NCBI RefSeq assembly: GCF_039696035.1
Contig: NZ_CP155567.1
Location: forward strand, 1,476,001 to 1,540,000
From: Microbulbifer sp. SAOS-129_SWC
GTDB lineage: Bacteria; Pseudomonadota; Gammaproteobacteria; Pseudomonadales; Cellvibrionaceae
Direction of reading: 5' to 3'
DNA length: 64,000 nt
Positions 53,130 to 64,000 of this stretch are shown piece by piece. The stretch's first letter is position 1. Each line of letters begins with the position of its first letter. The notes beneath the pieces were generated by a model. That model was not told where the DNA came from. It did not search any database and saw only the letters and a list, made by a program, of their open reading frames with translations. A program made the translations under genes and the position numbers.

Positions 53130-53861
53130 ATGGACGCAGTCTCCTACTGGCCCCTGATCGGGGTCCTGGTCGTCATCGTCGGTTTTGCCTTGCGCTTCAA
53201 TCCGCTGCTGGTGGTGACCCTGGCGGGTATCGCGACCGGGCTGGCGGCCGCCCTGCCCATCACCGAGATACTCAAGGACCTGGGCGAGGGCTTCGTCCAC
53301 ACCCGTACACTCTCCCTGATTCTGGTGCTGCCGCTGGCGGTGGTTGGGTTGCTGGAACGCAACGGCCTGCGCGAGCAGGCGGCGAACTGGATCTCCCGCT
53401 TCAAGAGTATCTCCGCCGGGCGCCTGCTGGCGCTGTACCTGTTTATGCGCGAAATCAGCGCTGCACTGGGCCTGACCGGCCTGGGCGGACACCCGCAGAT
53501 GGTGCGGCCACTGCTCGCACCGATGGCGGAGGGTGCCGCGGAAAAGTCCCTGGGGCCGCTCACTGATGAGGAGCGCCAGAAGCTGCGCGCCATGTCCGCA
53601 GCCACCGACAATGTGGGCCTCTTCTTCGGCGAGGATATCTTTGTCGCCTTCGGCGCGGTCATGCTGATGTATACCTTCCTCTCCGAGCAGGGCTACCAGG
53701 TGGAGCCGATGCATATCGCGCTCTGGGGTATCCCCACCGCGCTCTGCGCACTACTGATCCACGGTATCCGTGTAGTGCGGCTGGATCGCCAGCTGGCCCG
53801 TGCGCGCGGCGCCTCGAGCGCGGCCGAGAGTGACTCGATCGCCGCGCCGGAGGGGCAGTAA
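53130..53861 (+). CDS. DUF969 membrane protein
   Basis: 243 residues of the DUF969 family: WPLIGVLVVIVGFALRFNPL, several hydrophobic segments, and SATDNVGLFFGEDIFVAFGA typical of the family. It is always found beside a DUF979 gene, as here (stop 2 bp before the next start), and the two probably form one transporter. The pcp gene downstream suggests 5-oxoproline or pyroglutamyl peptides as cargo; this is inference from context. Confidence 0.85.
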   Translation: MDAVSYWPLIGVLVVIVGFALRFNPLLVVTLAGIATGLAAALPITEILKDLGEGFVHTRTLSLILVLPLAVVGLLERNGLREQAANWISRFKSISAGRLLALYLFMREISAALGLTGLGGHPQMVRPLLAPMAEGAAEKSLGPLTDEERQKLRAMSAATDNVGLFFGEDIFVAFGAVMLMYTFLSEQGYQVEPMHIALWGIPTALCALLIHGIRVVRLDRQLARARGASSAAESDSIAAPEGQ

Positions 53862-53863
53862 TC

Positions 53864-54811
53864 GTGGTGAAGTTAGAGCTGTTCTATGCCATCGCCGGTT
53901 TGCTGTTACTGGCTAACGCGGTGCTCACGGCAGTCGATCGAACCCGCCCCGGGCGCTGGCCGTCGGCGCTGTTCTGGGGATTGTTTGGCCTTCTGTTCCT
54001 GGCCGGCGACTGGCTGCCGTCCGCTGTAAGCGGGGCGCTGGTACTCGCCATGTGCCTGCTCGGCGGTTTCAATCTGGTGGTGGCCAAGCCCGCCGCCAAG
54101 CCGGATCAGCAGCGCGCCCGCGCCGGTGCCGAGCGGCTCGGGGTCAAGCTGTTCTGGCCGTCCCTGGCGATCCCCGGCTTCACCATGGTGGGTGCGCTGG
54201 GTTTTCCCTTTCTGGCGCGTCACGGAATCACGCTGGTGGCTCCCGCCAAGGCCACCCTGGTGAGTCTCGGCATCGCCTGTGTACTGGCCTTTATTCTTGC
54301 CTGTCGTTTTACCCGCGAAGCCCCGGCGCAGGGGCTGCGCGAGAGCGCGCGGCTGATGGACACCATCGGCTGGGCCATGCTGCTGCCGCAGATGCTGGCG
54401 ACCCTGGGCATCCTGTTTGCCCAGGCCGGGGTCGGCGATGCAGTGGCGGATATCGTCGGGCAGATACTGCCTGAAGGGCAGCGTATCTGGGCGATCGTGG
54501 CCTTCGCCGTGGGTATGGCACTGTTCACCGTGATCATGGGCAACGCCTTTGCCGCTTTCCCGGTGATTACCGCGGGAATCGGCCTTCCTTTCCTGGTTGA
54601 GGAATACCACAGCAATATCGCGGTAATGGCCGCGATCGGCATGTTCTGCGGATACTGCGGTACCCTGTTGACCCCGATGGCCGCCAACTTCAATATCGTG
54701 CCGGCGGCGTTACTCGACCTGCGCGACCGGAATGCGGTGATCAAGGCCCAGGTGCCCACCGCGTTGCTGGTGCTGCTGGCAAATATCCTTCTCTTGTGGT
54801 GGTTCCTGTGA
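53864..54811 (+). CDS. DUF979 membrane protein
   Basis: 315 residues with about ten hydrophobic segments and the family block GNAFAAFPVITAGIGLPFLV and FCGYCGTLLTPMAANFNIVP. The GTG start at 53864 follows GAGGGGCAGTAATC. It pairs with DUF969, and its stop overlaps the GTG of pcp (GTGA at 54808-54811), so DUF969, DUF979 and pcp are translationally coupled. Transport function is probable from topology; substrate is inferred only from pcp. Confidence 0.85.
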   Translation: MVKLELFYAIAGLLLLANAVLTAVDRTRPGRWPSALFWGLFGLLFLAGDWLPSAVSGALVLAMCLLGGFNLVVAKPAAKPDQQRARAGAERLGVKLFWPSLAIPGFTMVGALGFPFLARHGITLVAPAKATLVSLGIACVLAFILACRFTREAPAQGLRESARLMDTIGWAMLLPQMLATLGILFAQAGVGDAVADIVGQILPEGQRIWAIVAFAVGMALFTVIMGNAFAAFPVITAGIGLPFLVEEYHSNIAVMAAIGMFCGYCGTLLTPMAANFNIVPAALLDLRDRNAVIKAQVPTALLVLLANILLLWWFL

Positions 54812-55452
54812 AAATACTGCTGACAGGTTTCGAGCCCTTTGGTGGTGAAGCCATCAATCCGTCCTGGGAGGCGGTGAAGACTCTGCATGGTTACCGCGAT
54901 GCGGTAGAGACGCTGGAGCTGCCCTGCGTGTTCGATCTGTGCCTGGAGCAGCTGGGGCACAAGGTCAGGGCGCTGGCGCCGGACGTGATCCTGGCGATCG
55001 GCCAGGCCGGTGGGCGCAGTGCCATCAGCCTGGAAAAGGTGGCGATCAATCTCAACGAGGCGCGGATTCCCGACAACGCCGATCGCCAGCCCATTGATAC
55101 GCCGGTAGTGCCGGGCGGGCCGGCGGCCTATTTCAGCCGCCTGCCCCTCAAGCGTCTCGCGGCCGGCCTGCGCGACCGCGGCATTCCCGCCGAATTGTCT
55201 TATACCGCGGGCACTTTCGTGTGCAATCACCTCTTCTACGGTGCCAGCCACCTGGCCGAAGCGCTGCCGCAGCGCCCGCGCGTGGGCTTCGTGCACATTC
55301 CCTACCTGCCGGAGCAGGCCGCGCGTCACCCGGGCAGCCCGAGCATGTCGCTGGCGAGCCTGACCGCCGGGCTGGCGGGCATCTGCGACGAGCTGCTGGC
55401 CGCCGGCAGGGACATGCGCGAGATCGAGGCCGTTGCCGGCACCACTCACTGA
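54808..55452 (+). CDS. pcp: Pyrrolidone-carboxylate (pyroglutamyl) peptidase
   Basis: 214 residues of the C15 cysteine peptidase family: KILLTGFEPFGG at the N terminus, glutamate in RSAISLEKVAINL, nucleophile C139 in TAGTFVCNHLFY and H163 in VGFVHIPYLPEQ. It removes N-terminal pyroglutamate from peptides. The GTG at 54808 overlaps the DUF979 stop and gives the standard MKILLTGFEPF start. No 5-oxoprolinase gene is in the window, so the freed pyroglutamate must be handled elsewhere. Confidence 0.93.
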   Translation: MKILLTGFEPFGGEAINPSWEAVKTLHGYRDAVETLELPCVFDLCLEQLGHKVRALAPDVILAIGQAGGRSAISLEKVAINLNEARIPDNADRQPIDTPVVPGGPAAYFSRLPLKRLAAGLRDRGIPAELSYTAGTFVCNHLFYGASHLAEALPQRPRVGFVHIPYLPEQAARHPGSPSMSLASLTAGLAGICDELLAAGRDMREIEAVAGTTH

Positions 55453-55578
55453 AGCCGCTGCGGGCCCTGCCGCCGGCGGAGCTTCGCTGCCTGCGCCATC
55501 TGCTGGACGTGGCGGAATCCGACTTATATTCTGACTGCAAGCTGATGAGATCGAGAATAATAAGCGCGAGAGCCCCCA

Positions 55579-57057
55579 ATGATCCTATCCATCGACCAGG
55601 GCACCACCGGCACCACCGCCTTTGTCTTCGATAGCAGCGGCGCCCTGCGCGGCCGCAGCTATTCCGAATTTCCCCAGTACTACCCCCGTCCCGGCTGGGT
55701 GGAGCACAACGCCAGCGAAATCTGGGAGGTGACCCTGCGCGTGTGCGCGGCGGCGCTGGAGCGCGCCGGCATCGGTGCGGCGGAACTGACCGCCATCGGC
55801 ATCACCAATCAGCGCGAGACCACCGTGCTGTGGGATCGGCGCACCGGTGAGCCGGTGTGTCCGGCGATCGTATGGCAGTGTCGGCGCTCGGCGGAGATTT
55901 GTGCGGAGCTGCAGCGGGCCGGCAAAGCCGGGTGGCTGCGGCAGAAAACCGGACTGGTGCTGGATCCCTATTTCTCCGCCAGCAAGCTGCAGTGGCTGTT
56001 TCGCGAGCAGCCCGAACTGCTGGCGCGGGCCCGCGCCGGCGAACTGTGTTTCGGCACCATCGACAGCTGGCTGATCTGGAAGATGAGCGGCGGCCGCGCG
56101 CACCTGACCGACCACAGCAACGCCAGTCGTACCCTGCTGTACAACCTCGAGCAGCGTTGTTGGGATCCGGACCTGCTGGCGCTGTTCGGGTGCCCGGAAG
56201 CTGTGCTGCCACAAATCCGCCCCTCTGCCGGGCGTTTCACCACCACCGATGCGGAGGCCTTCCTCGGCGCGACGGTCGATATTTGCGGCGTGGCCGGCGA
56301 TCAGCAGGCGGCGCTGTTCGGCCAGGGGTGTACCCGCCCCGGCAGCGTCAAGAATACCTACGGTACCGGCTGCTTTATGCTCGCCTGCGCCGGCGAAGAG
56401 CGCCCGGTGGCTCCGCCGGGACTGCTGACCACCATCGCCTGCGGGCCCGACGGCGGTCCCCTGTATGCACTGGAAGGCGCGGTGTTCCATGCCGGCTCGG
56501 CGGTGCAGTGGCTGCGCGACGAGCTGGGCGTGATCCGCGAGGCGGCCGACACCGAGACCATCGCCCATCGCATCCCGGATACCCGCGGCGTCTACCTGGT
56601 GCCGGCGTTCAGCGGCCTCGGCGCACCGCACTGGGATCCCCATGCGCGCGGTACCATTTGCGGCCTCACCCGCGGCGCCGGCAAGGCGGAACTGGTGCGC
56701 GCGACGCTGGAGTCCATCGCCTACCAGAGCGAAGAACTGGCGCAGCTTATGGGCGAGGCCCTCGGTGTGGGCATCAGCCATATCCGTGCCGACGGCGGGG
56801 CCAGCGCCAACAATTTCCTGATGCAGTTCCAGGCGGATATTTCGCGGGTGCGGGTAGAGCGCCCGCGCCAGATCGAGTCCACTGCCGTGGGCGCGGCACT
56901 GCTGGCGGGGATCGGCGCCGGCCTGTGGAGCGCGGATGCGCTGCCCGGCTGCTTGCGGGAACTGGAGCGCGACTTTGTACCGCAGATGGCGGAGGCACGG
57001 CGCGACCAGTTGCTGCAGGGTTGGCAAAAAGCCGTCGCCGCCTGCCGCGCATTCTGA
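55579..57057 (+). CDS. glpK: Glycerol kinase
   Basis: 492 residues of the FGGY kinase family: N-terminal SIDQGTTGTTAFVFD, substrate region NQRETTVLWDRRTGEPV and AIVWQCRR, ATP-binding GTGCFML and ADGGASANNFLMQFQAD. The common WQD is WQC here and the usual DQGTTSSR is DQGTTGTT, so some substrate or effector differences are possible. No glpF, glpD or glpR is nearby. It ends 46 bp before the aldolase gene. Glycerol is the probable substrate, supported by overall pattern. Confidence 0.88.
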   Translation: MILSIDQGTTGTTAFVFDSSGALRGRSYSEFPQYYPRPGWVEHNASEIWEVTLRVCAAALERAGIGAAELTAIGITNQRETTVLWDRRTGEPVCPAIVWQCRRSAEICAELQRAGKAGWLRQKTGLVLDPYFSASKLQWLFREQPELLARARAGELCFGTIDSWLIWKMSGGRAHLTDHSNASRTLLYNLEQRCWDPDLLALFGCPEAVLPQIRPSAGRFTTTDAEAFLGATVDICGVAGDQQAALFGQGCTRPGSVKNTYGTGCFMLACAGEERPVAPPGLLTTIACGPDGGPLYALEGAVFHAGSAVQWLRDELGVIREAADTETIAHRIPDTRGVYLVPAFSGLGAPHWDPHARGTICGLTRGAGKAELVRATLESIAYQSEELAQLMGEALGVGISHIRADGGASANNFLMQFQADISRVRVERPRQIESTAVGAALLAGIGAGLWSADALPGCLRELERDFVPQMAEARRDQLLQGWQKAVAACRAF

Positions 57058-57103
57058 TCCCAGCGGCCTATCCTCGAGTCAGGTTTTGATTGGAGGTGAA
57101 TCC

Positions 57104-58120
57104 ATGAGCGTCATTGATGAGATGCAGGCGACCATCGCCGAGATGGTCGATGGTCGCCGCGGTATCCTGGCTGCGGACGAGAGCAGCGGCACCATCGCCA
57201 AGCGCTTTGATGCGATCGGCGTCGAGTCCAGCGAGGAGAATCGCCGCTTTTACCGTTCGCGGCTGCTGTCGGCCGAGGGGCTCGGCGACTATGTGTGCGG
57301 TGTCATCCTGTTCGAGGAGACGTTGTCCCAGGCCGACGATGCGGGCATTCCGCTGCCGCAAGTGGCGGCAGCGCAGAAGATTGTGCCCGGTATCAAGGTG
57401 GACAAGGGCAAGGGCCCGCTGCCCGGGGCTCCGGGCGACATGATTACCTATGGCCTCGACGGTCTCGCCGAGCGACTCGATGGCTACAAGCAGCAGGGGG
57501 CGCGCTTCGCCAAATGGCGCGAGGTCTACCCCATAGGCCCGTCCAACCCCTCCCGGCTGGGGCTTACCGCCAATGCCGAAATGCTCGCCCGCTATGCGGC
57601 GGTATGCCAGGCGCAGGGCGTAGTGCCGATCGTCGAACCGGAAGTGCTGATCGACGGCGAGCACAGCATCGAGCAGGCGGCCGAAGTCAACGAGGTGGTT
57701 TGGCACGAGGTCTTTCACGCGCTGCACCGGCACGGCGTGGTGCTCGAACTGATGATCCTCAAGCCCAGCATGGTCACGCCGGGTAAGGAGTGTGCCAAAG
57801 CGCCCCCGGAGCAGGTGGCCGAGTACACGCTGCGCAGCCTGCGCCGCGCGGTGCCGGCGGCGGTGCCGAGTATCAATTTCCTGTCCGGCGGCCAGGGTCC
57901 AGAGGAGGCCACGGTCAACCTGAACGCCCTCAACCAGCTGTGGCAGTCGCCCTGGCAGCTCAGCTTTTCCTATGGTCGTGCGCTGCAGGAGCCGGCGTTG
58001 AAAGCCTGGGGGGGCGACGCTGCCAATGGGCCCGCGGCTCAGGACGCGCTGCTAAAGCGGGCGCGATTGAACCACCTGGCGATGCTCGGTGATTATGAGC
58101 CATCCCTGGAGGCTGACTAG
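57104..58120 (+). CDS. Fructose-bisphosphate aldolase, class I
   Basis: 338 residues of the Schiff-base aldolase family: RRGILAADESSGTIAKRF near residue 18, VDKGKGPLPGAPGD, FAKWREVYPIG, VLIDGEHSIEQ, catalytic lysine in ELMILKPSMVTPG and FLSGGQGPEEATVNLNAL. Class I enzymes need no metal. ATG 57104 is preceded by TTGGAGGTGAATCC. It follows glpK, so triose entering from glycerol could be condensed toward hexose. Most gammaproteobacteria use class II for glycolysis; a class I copy is additional or replacing. Confidence 0.92.
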   Translation: MSVIDEMQATIAEMVDGRRGILAADESSGTIAKRFDAIGVESSEENRRFYRSRLLSAEGLGDYVCGVILFEETLSQADDAGIPLPQVAAAQKIVPGIKVDKGKGPLPGAPGDMITYGLDGLAERLDGYKQQGARFAKWREVYPIGPSNPSRLGLTANAEMLARYAAVCQAQGVVPIVEPEVLIDGEHSIEQAAEVNEVVWHEVFHALHRHGVVLELMILKPSMVTPGKECAKAPPEQVAEYTLRSLRRAVPAAVPSINFLSGGQGPEEATVNLNALNQLWQSPWQLSFSYGRALQEPALKAWGGDAANGPAAQDALLKRARLNHLAMLGDYEPSLEAD

Positions 58121-58135
58121 TGCGGCCACCGCACT
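58121..58135 (+). terminator. Possible short hairpin after the aldolase gene
   Basis: The aldolase stop is followed by TGCGG-CCA-CCGCACT. The stem extends to 7 bp only if the last two bases of the stop codon are included; the loop is 3 bases and there is no T-run. A weak terminator at best. Confidence 0.3.
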
Positions 58136-58196
58136 GCCGTCAAATGACAACAATTGGCACGGATAATAACGATAAACACAAGATGGGGAGAGAGTC

Positions 58197-59057
58197 ATGG
58201 AATTTGTTTCGCGTGGTCACCGCCTGCACTATCGGCGCTGGTGGGTTGAAGGGGCGCTGGGCGCGGTTGTCATCTCGCATGGGCTCGGTGAGCACAGTGG
58301 CCGTTATCGGGCGCTGGCGCGCACTCTGAACGGTGCCGGTTTCAGCGTCTACGCCCTGGATCACTTCGGGCACGGCGAGTCCGAAGGGCGGCGCGGGCAT
58401 ATCGAAGACTTTGCCCATTACAGCGAAGATCTGTACCACTTCCTGCGCGTAGTGCGGCAGGAGATGGACAGCGAACCGCGTGCCGGTGGCGGGCGCCCGC
58501 TGCACCTGCTGGGGCACAGCCTCGGCGGTGTGATCGCGTGTGGCTGCGCCATCCGCTTCGGCGGTATGGACGGACTGGTTCTCTCGGCGCCGGGCTTTCG
58601 CGGCGGCGCCGAGCCCGGCGCGCTGGAGCGCTGGCTGGTGCAGCGGCTGGTGCGGCTGGCGCCGCGCCTGTCGCTGCCGAACCGGATCAATCCGCGCTGG
58701 TTGAGCCGGGATGAGACGGTGGTGGCCGATTACCGCGCCGATCCCCTGGTTCACAACCGGGTCACGGTCCAGTGGTTCTGTGCCTTCCTGCGCGAGCGCG
58801 AGTTCCTGCAGCCGCGTCTCGCGCAAATTACCTTGCCCTGCCTGGTGCTGCTGCCGGACGGCGATCTGGCCGTGGATCCGCGCACTACCCGTACCTGGTT
58901 CGACTTGCTCGGGAGCGATTGCAAGCGTCTGCACAGTTTTGCCGGTGCCTACCACGAGCTGTTTAATGAAGTGGAGGAGGGGCCGGTGGCGCGGGAGTTG
59001 CTGCTGCAGTACCTGAAGGCACAGCTGCCGGCGCCGCAGGCAGCGGCCTCCAGCTGA
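58197..59057 (+). CDS. Alpha/beta hydrolase, monoacylglycerol lipase-like
   Basis: 286 residues with the serine hydrolase layout: HGLGEHSGRYRALART oxyanion region, nucleophile S108 in LLGHSLGGVI, an acid in LLPDGDLAVDPRTT and H253 in GAYHELFNE. The HGLGEHS and GHGES-like segments match bacterial monoglyceride lipase/lysophospholipase. GGGGAGAGAGTC precedes the ATG. It follows glpK and aldolase on the same strand; glycerol released from monoacylglycerols would feed glpK. No signal peptide, so it acts inside the cell. Confidence 0.88.
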   Translation: MEFVSRGHRLHYRRWWVEGALGAVVISHGLGEHSGRYRALARTLNGAGFSVYALDHFGHGESEGRRGHIEDFAHYSEDLYHFLRVVRQEMDSEPRAGGGRPLHLLGHSLGGVIACGCAIRFGGMDGLVLSAPGFRGGAEPGALERWLVQRLVRLAPRLSLPNRINPRWLSRDETVVADYRADPLVHNRVTVQWFCAFLREREFLQPRLAQITLPCLVLLPDGDLAVDPRTTRTWFDLLGSDCKRLHSFAGAYHELFNEVEEGPVARELLLQYLKAQLPAPQAAASS

Positions 59058-59153
59058 AGCTCGCGACGCGAAGGGCCGTGAAATACCCCGTCAACCGTTG
59101 TACTATACGCGGTCATTTTTGACCCGCGGTAGATTGGGTGGAGCATGGAGTCC

Positions 59154-59339
59154 ATGGATAAGAAGTTGCTGAGTCTGTTGGTGTGCCCGGTGAGCAAGGC
59201 ACCCCTCGAGTATCACGAAGATACTCAGGAGCTGGTGTGCAAGGCCAGCGGCCTGGCTTACCCGGTGCGCGACGGCATCCCGGTGATGCTGGAATCCGAG
59301 GCGCGCCCACTCACGGCCGAGGAAAAGCTGGAGAAGTGA
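59154..59339 (+). CDS. Trm112-like (YcaR-type) small zinc-motif protein
   Basis: 61 residues: [49 protein letters not shown]. This is the Trm112/YcaR family with one CxxC half reduced (C-P-V-S-K rather than CPxC), as in many bacterial members. I use ATG 59154, which aligns with E. coli YcaR; ATG 59145 adds three residues. Its stop overlaps the GTG of the HIT gene. Role in bacteria is not established. Confidence 0.8.
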   Translation: MDKKLLSLLVCPVSKAPLEYHEDTQELVCKASGLAYPVRDGIPVMLESEARPLTAEEKLEK

Positions 59340-59686
59340 CTTCCGAGCCCAGCGTCTTCAGCAGGATCGTCGCCGGTGATATCGAGGTGCCGCGCCTCTA
59401 CGAGGACGACCAGTGCATCGTCATCCGCGACCGCTCGCCGCAGGCGCCTACCCACCTGCTGATTATTCCGCACAAGCCGCTGGTCAATCTGTCCGATACC
59501 GAAGTCGCCGATAAACCGCTGCTCGGCCACCTGATGTGGGTAGCCGCAGAAGTAGCGCGCCGGCAGGGGCTGGAGGGCTTCCGCCTGGTGGTTAACAATG
59601 GCCGCGCGGCGGGGCAGACGGTCTTTCACCTGCATATACACCTGCTGGCACAGCGCGAGATGCGCGAGCAGGGGCTGGCTGACTAG
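59336..59686 (+). CDS. HIT-family nucleotide-binding protein
   Basis: 116 residues of the histidine-triad family (HINT branch): [35 protein letters not shown], and the catalytic HxHxH in [11 protein letters not shown]. Members hydrolyse nucleoside phosphoramidates and adenylates. The GTG start at 59336 overlaps the stop of the preceding small gene (GTGA), so the two are translationally coupled. It is followed after 63 bp by alaS. Confidence 0.88.
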   Translation: MTSEPSVFSRIVAGDIEVPRLYEDDQCIVIRDRSPQAPTHLLIIPHKPLVNLSDTEVADKPLLGHLMWVAAEVARRQGLEGFRLVVNNGRAAGQTVFHLHIHLLAQREMREQGLAD

Positions 59687-59749
59687 CTGGCAAGCCGTTA
59701 TTGGCCGCCTGTAAAACGAATATTGATTAACGAAGTGGAATTACGCTGG

Positions 59750-62368
<2,619 letters not shown>

Positions 62369-62393
62369 GTTGAATCTGGTATTTTGCGGCCGC

Positions 62394-62423
62394 AAGATCC
62401 CCGTTTTCGCTCTACGGGATCTT
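62394..62423 (+). terminator. Hairpin after alaS
   Basis: AAGATCCC (62394-62401) and GGGATCTT (62416-62423) form an 8-bp stem with a 14-base loop, 25 bp after the alaS stop. There is no T-run, so it may be a processing or partial-termination element instead of a full terminator. Confidence 0.45.
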
Positions 62424-62555
62424 AACGGCCACTTGGTACTGGTTTATTTCGGTCAAGATGGCCGGAATTGACCGGAGCCAAGTTGATTTCGCCGATGTTT
62501 GGTGATTTAGTGCGCGACTTGCGCGAACTGGTACAAGACGCGTGAGACTAGGCGA

Positions 62556-62577
62556 GCCCGCCAACCATGTGGCGGGC
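62556..62577 (+). promoter_or_regulatory. GC-rich hairpin in the lysC leader
   Basis: GCCCGCCA (62556-62563) and TGGCGGGC (62570-62577) form an 8-bp stem with a 6-base loop (ACCATG), about 25 bases before the lysC start and just upstream of AAGGAA. It could affect lysC translation or be a weak terminator for alaS. It does not resemble a lysine riboswitch, which is far larger. Confidence 0.35.
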
Positions 62578-62602
62578 GAGTAGTAAGGAAACACTGAAAG
62601 CG

Positions 62603-63841
62603 ATGAGTTTGTTCGTGCAGAAATACGGCGGCACCTCAGTGGGCTCGATCGAGCGCATTGAAGCTGTGGCCGACAAGGTGGCGTCATTCCGCGCCCAGGG
62701 GCACGAGATGGTCGTGGTGCTGTCCGCCATGAGTGGTGAGACTAACCGCCTGGTCGATCTCGCCCACCAGATTCAGGAACATCCGGACCCGCGTGAAATG
62801 GATGTGCTGGTGTCTACCGGTGAGCAGGTCACTATTGCGCTGCTCAGCATGGCGCTGAAAAAGCGCGGCTATGACGCTTGTTCCTATACCGGGGGGCAGG
62901 TCAAGATTCTTACCGACAACGCGCATACCAAGGCGCGCATCCAGCGTATTGACGTCGAGCGTATGCGCCGCGACCTGGATGCCGGCCGCGTCGTCGTGGT
63001 GGCGGGCTTCCAGGGAGTGGATGACGACGGCAATATCACCACCCTTGGCCGCGGTGGATCCGATACCACCGGTGTTGCGCTGGCTGCGGCGCTACAGGCC
63101 ACCGAGTGCCAGATCTATACCGACGTTGACGGTGTGTATACCACCGACCCGCGCGTAGTCGACAGCGCGCGTCGCCTCGATCGCATCACTTTCGAAGAGA
63201 TGCTGGAAATGGCCAGCCTCGGATCCAAGGTATTGCAGATCCGCGCGGTGGAATTCGCCGGCAAATACAAGGTGCCCCTGCGTGTCCTCTCTACGTTTGA
63301 AGAGGGCGGCGGCACACTGATCAGTTTGGATGAGGATGACAAGGAGATGGAACAACCTGTTGTTTCCGGAATAGCTTTTAACCGCGATGAGGCCAAACTG
63401 ACGATTCGCGGGGTGCCGGATACTCCCGGAGTAGCCTGCCGTATACTGGCGCCAATTGGCGCAGAAAATATTGAAGTCGATGTGATCGTGCAGAACATCA
63501 GCTCGATCGACGGCACCACTGACTTCACTTTCACCGTGCACCGCAACGACCTGTCCAAGGCCCGCGCCGTGCTTGAGCGGGTGGCGGGCGAGCTGGGTGC
63601 CCGGGAAGTGGTGGCGGATGACAAGATTGCCAAGGTATCCATCGTCGGTGTTGGCATGCGCTCTCACGCCAATGTGGCCAGCCGTATGTTCAACGCCCTG
63701 GGTGAAGATAATATCAACATCCAGATGATTACCACGTCTGAGATCAAGATCTCGGTGATCATTGACGAGCGCTACCTGGAACTCGCTGTGCGGGCCCTGC
63801 ACAGCGAATTTGAACTGTCAGAGCCGCGTGCGGCGAGCTGA
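62603..63841 (+). CDS. lysC: Aspartate kinase
   Basis: 412 residues, the same length as Pseudomonas LysC. The kinase domain starts LFVQKYGGTSVGSIERIEAV, with QAGVDDDGNITTLGRGGSDT-like substrate region (FQGVDDDGNITTLGRGGSD) and two C-terminal ACT domains for lysine/threonine feedback (KLTIRGVPDTPGVA and KVSIVGVGMRSHANVA). It catalyses the first step of aspartate-family amino acid synthesis. The ATG at 62603 gives the standard MSLFVQKYGG start. csrA usually comes next but is beyond the window. Confidence 0.96.
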   Translation: MSLFVQKYGGTSVGSIERIEAVADKVASFRAQGHEMVVVLSAMSGETNRLVDLAHQIQEHPDPREMDVLVSTGEQVTIALLSMALKKRGYDACSYTGGQVKILTDNAHTKARIQRIDVERMRRDLDAGRVVVVAGFQGVDDDGNITTLGRGGSDTTGVALAAALQATECQIYTDVDGVYTTDPRVVDSARRLDRITFEEMLEMASLGSKVLQIRAVEFAGKYKVPLRVLSTFEEGGGTLISLDEDDKEMEQPVVSGIAFNRDEAKLTIRGVPDTPGVACRILAPIGAENIEVDVIVQNISSIDGTTDFTFTVHRNDLSKARAVLERVAGELGAREVVADDKIAKVSIVGVGMRSHANVASRMFNALGEDNINIQMITTSEIKISVIIDERYLELAVRALHSEFELSEPRAAS

Positions 63842-64000
63842 CGCGAGTATTTGAACTATAACCAGAACGAAGGCGGCCGAGCGCTTTCCATAGCGATTCG
63901 GTCATTTGGCGTAGAGTCCGACCTGTTGAGATTTCGATCCACTGGTCAATACTGAATAATGTGACGGGCGATATTCGACCATTTGCGCCGCCATCCGGTT

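Noticed and set aside
55585..57027. A 480-codon open frame antisense to glpK
   Set aside because: Same reason; glpK motifs are intact on the other strand.
62369..62602. Lysine riboswitch in front of lysC
   Set aside because: The 234-bp spacer shows only two simple hairpins, without the five-helix lysine aptamer pattern.

Overview
The window comes from a gammaproteobacterium, most likely a marine member of the Cellvibrionales/Pseudomonadales group (Microbulbifer-, Halieaceae- or Spongiibacteraceae-like). This rests on gene order (recA-recX, then alaS-lysC), on TonB receptors starting with an 'LEEVTVTARKK'-type box, and on a Pseudomonas-style mmsA/mmsB/mmsR valine block. The genus is inference. 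There is no rRNA, tRNA, CRISPR array, phage or insertion sequence that I can support.

Region 1 (1-30.9 kb) is an accessory catabolic island. It starts with a molybdopterin oxidoreductase cut by the left edge, an ABM monooxygenase, an MDR-type reductase and an NTF2-like protein. A long + strand run follows: a carotenoid-cleavage-type oxygenase, a complete 2-oxoacid dehydrogenase complex (E1 alpha, E1 beta, an E2 with two E3-binding domains, E3), a DUF35/thiolase-like pair, a Rieske oxygenase, SDRs and an acyl-CoA ligase. Then come a P450, a PPOX-fold protein, another SDR, a second NTF2-like plus carotenoid-oxygenase pair, a GFA protein, two TonB-dependent receptors and a large secreted dihaem cytochrome c.

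Region 2 (31.1-36.9 kb) is a compact operon for the deazaflavin cofactor F420: NADPH:F420 reductase, cofE, cofD, cofC and a fused cofG/cofH (fbiC). It is the most unusual content for a gammaproteobacterium. Region 3 (37-42.5 kb) carries a zinc alcohol dehydrogenase, SDR, ThuA-domain protein, acyl-CoA dehydrogenase and a second Rieske oxygenase.

Region 4 (42.5-48.6 kb) is the valine distal catabolic operon with its divergent AraC regulator. Region 5 (48.6-64 kb) is core genome: ppnN, a short DUF6482-like gene, pncC, recA with a LexA box, recX, DUF969-DUF979-pcp, glpK, class I aldolase, a lipase, a Trm112-like protein, a HIT protein, alaS and lysC.

Main unexplained signal: a 20-bp inverted repeat, perfect at 17696-17715, recurs in front of at least five transcription units of the island (about 1348, 17696, 18758, 23015, 38202). 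In several copies its right half is the TTGACT -35 element of a promoter. This points to one unknown repressor (not encoded here) controlling MDR reductase, P450, SDR, TonB receptor and ADH/SDR units. My working model is a regulon for uptake and oxidative breakdown of a hydrophobic, probably terpenoid- or stilbene-like compound, with F420H2 as one reductant. The substrate cannot be read from the sequence.
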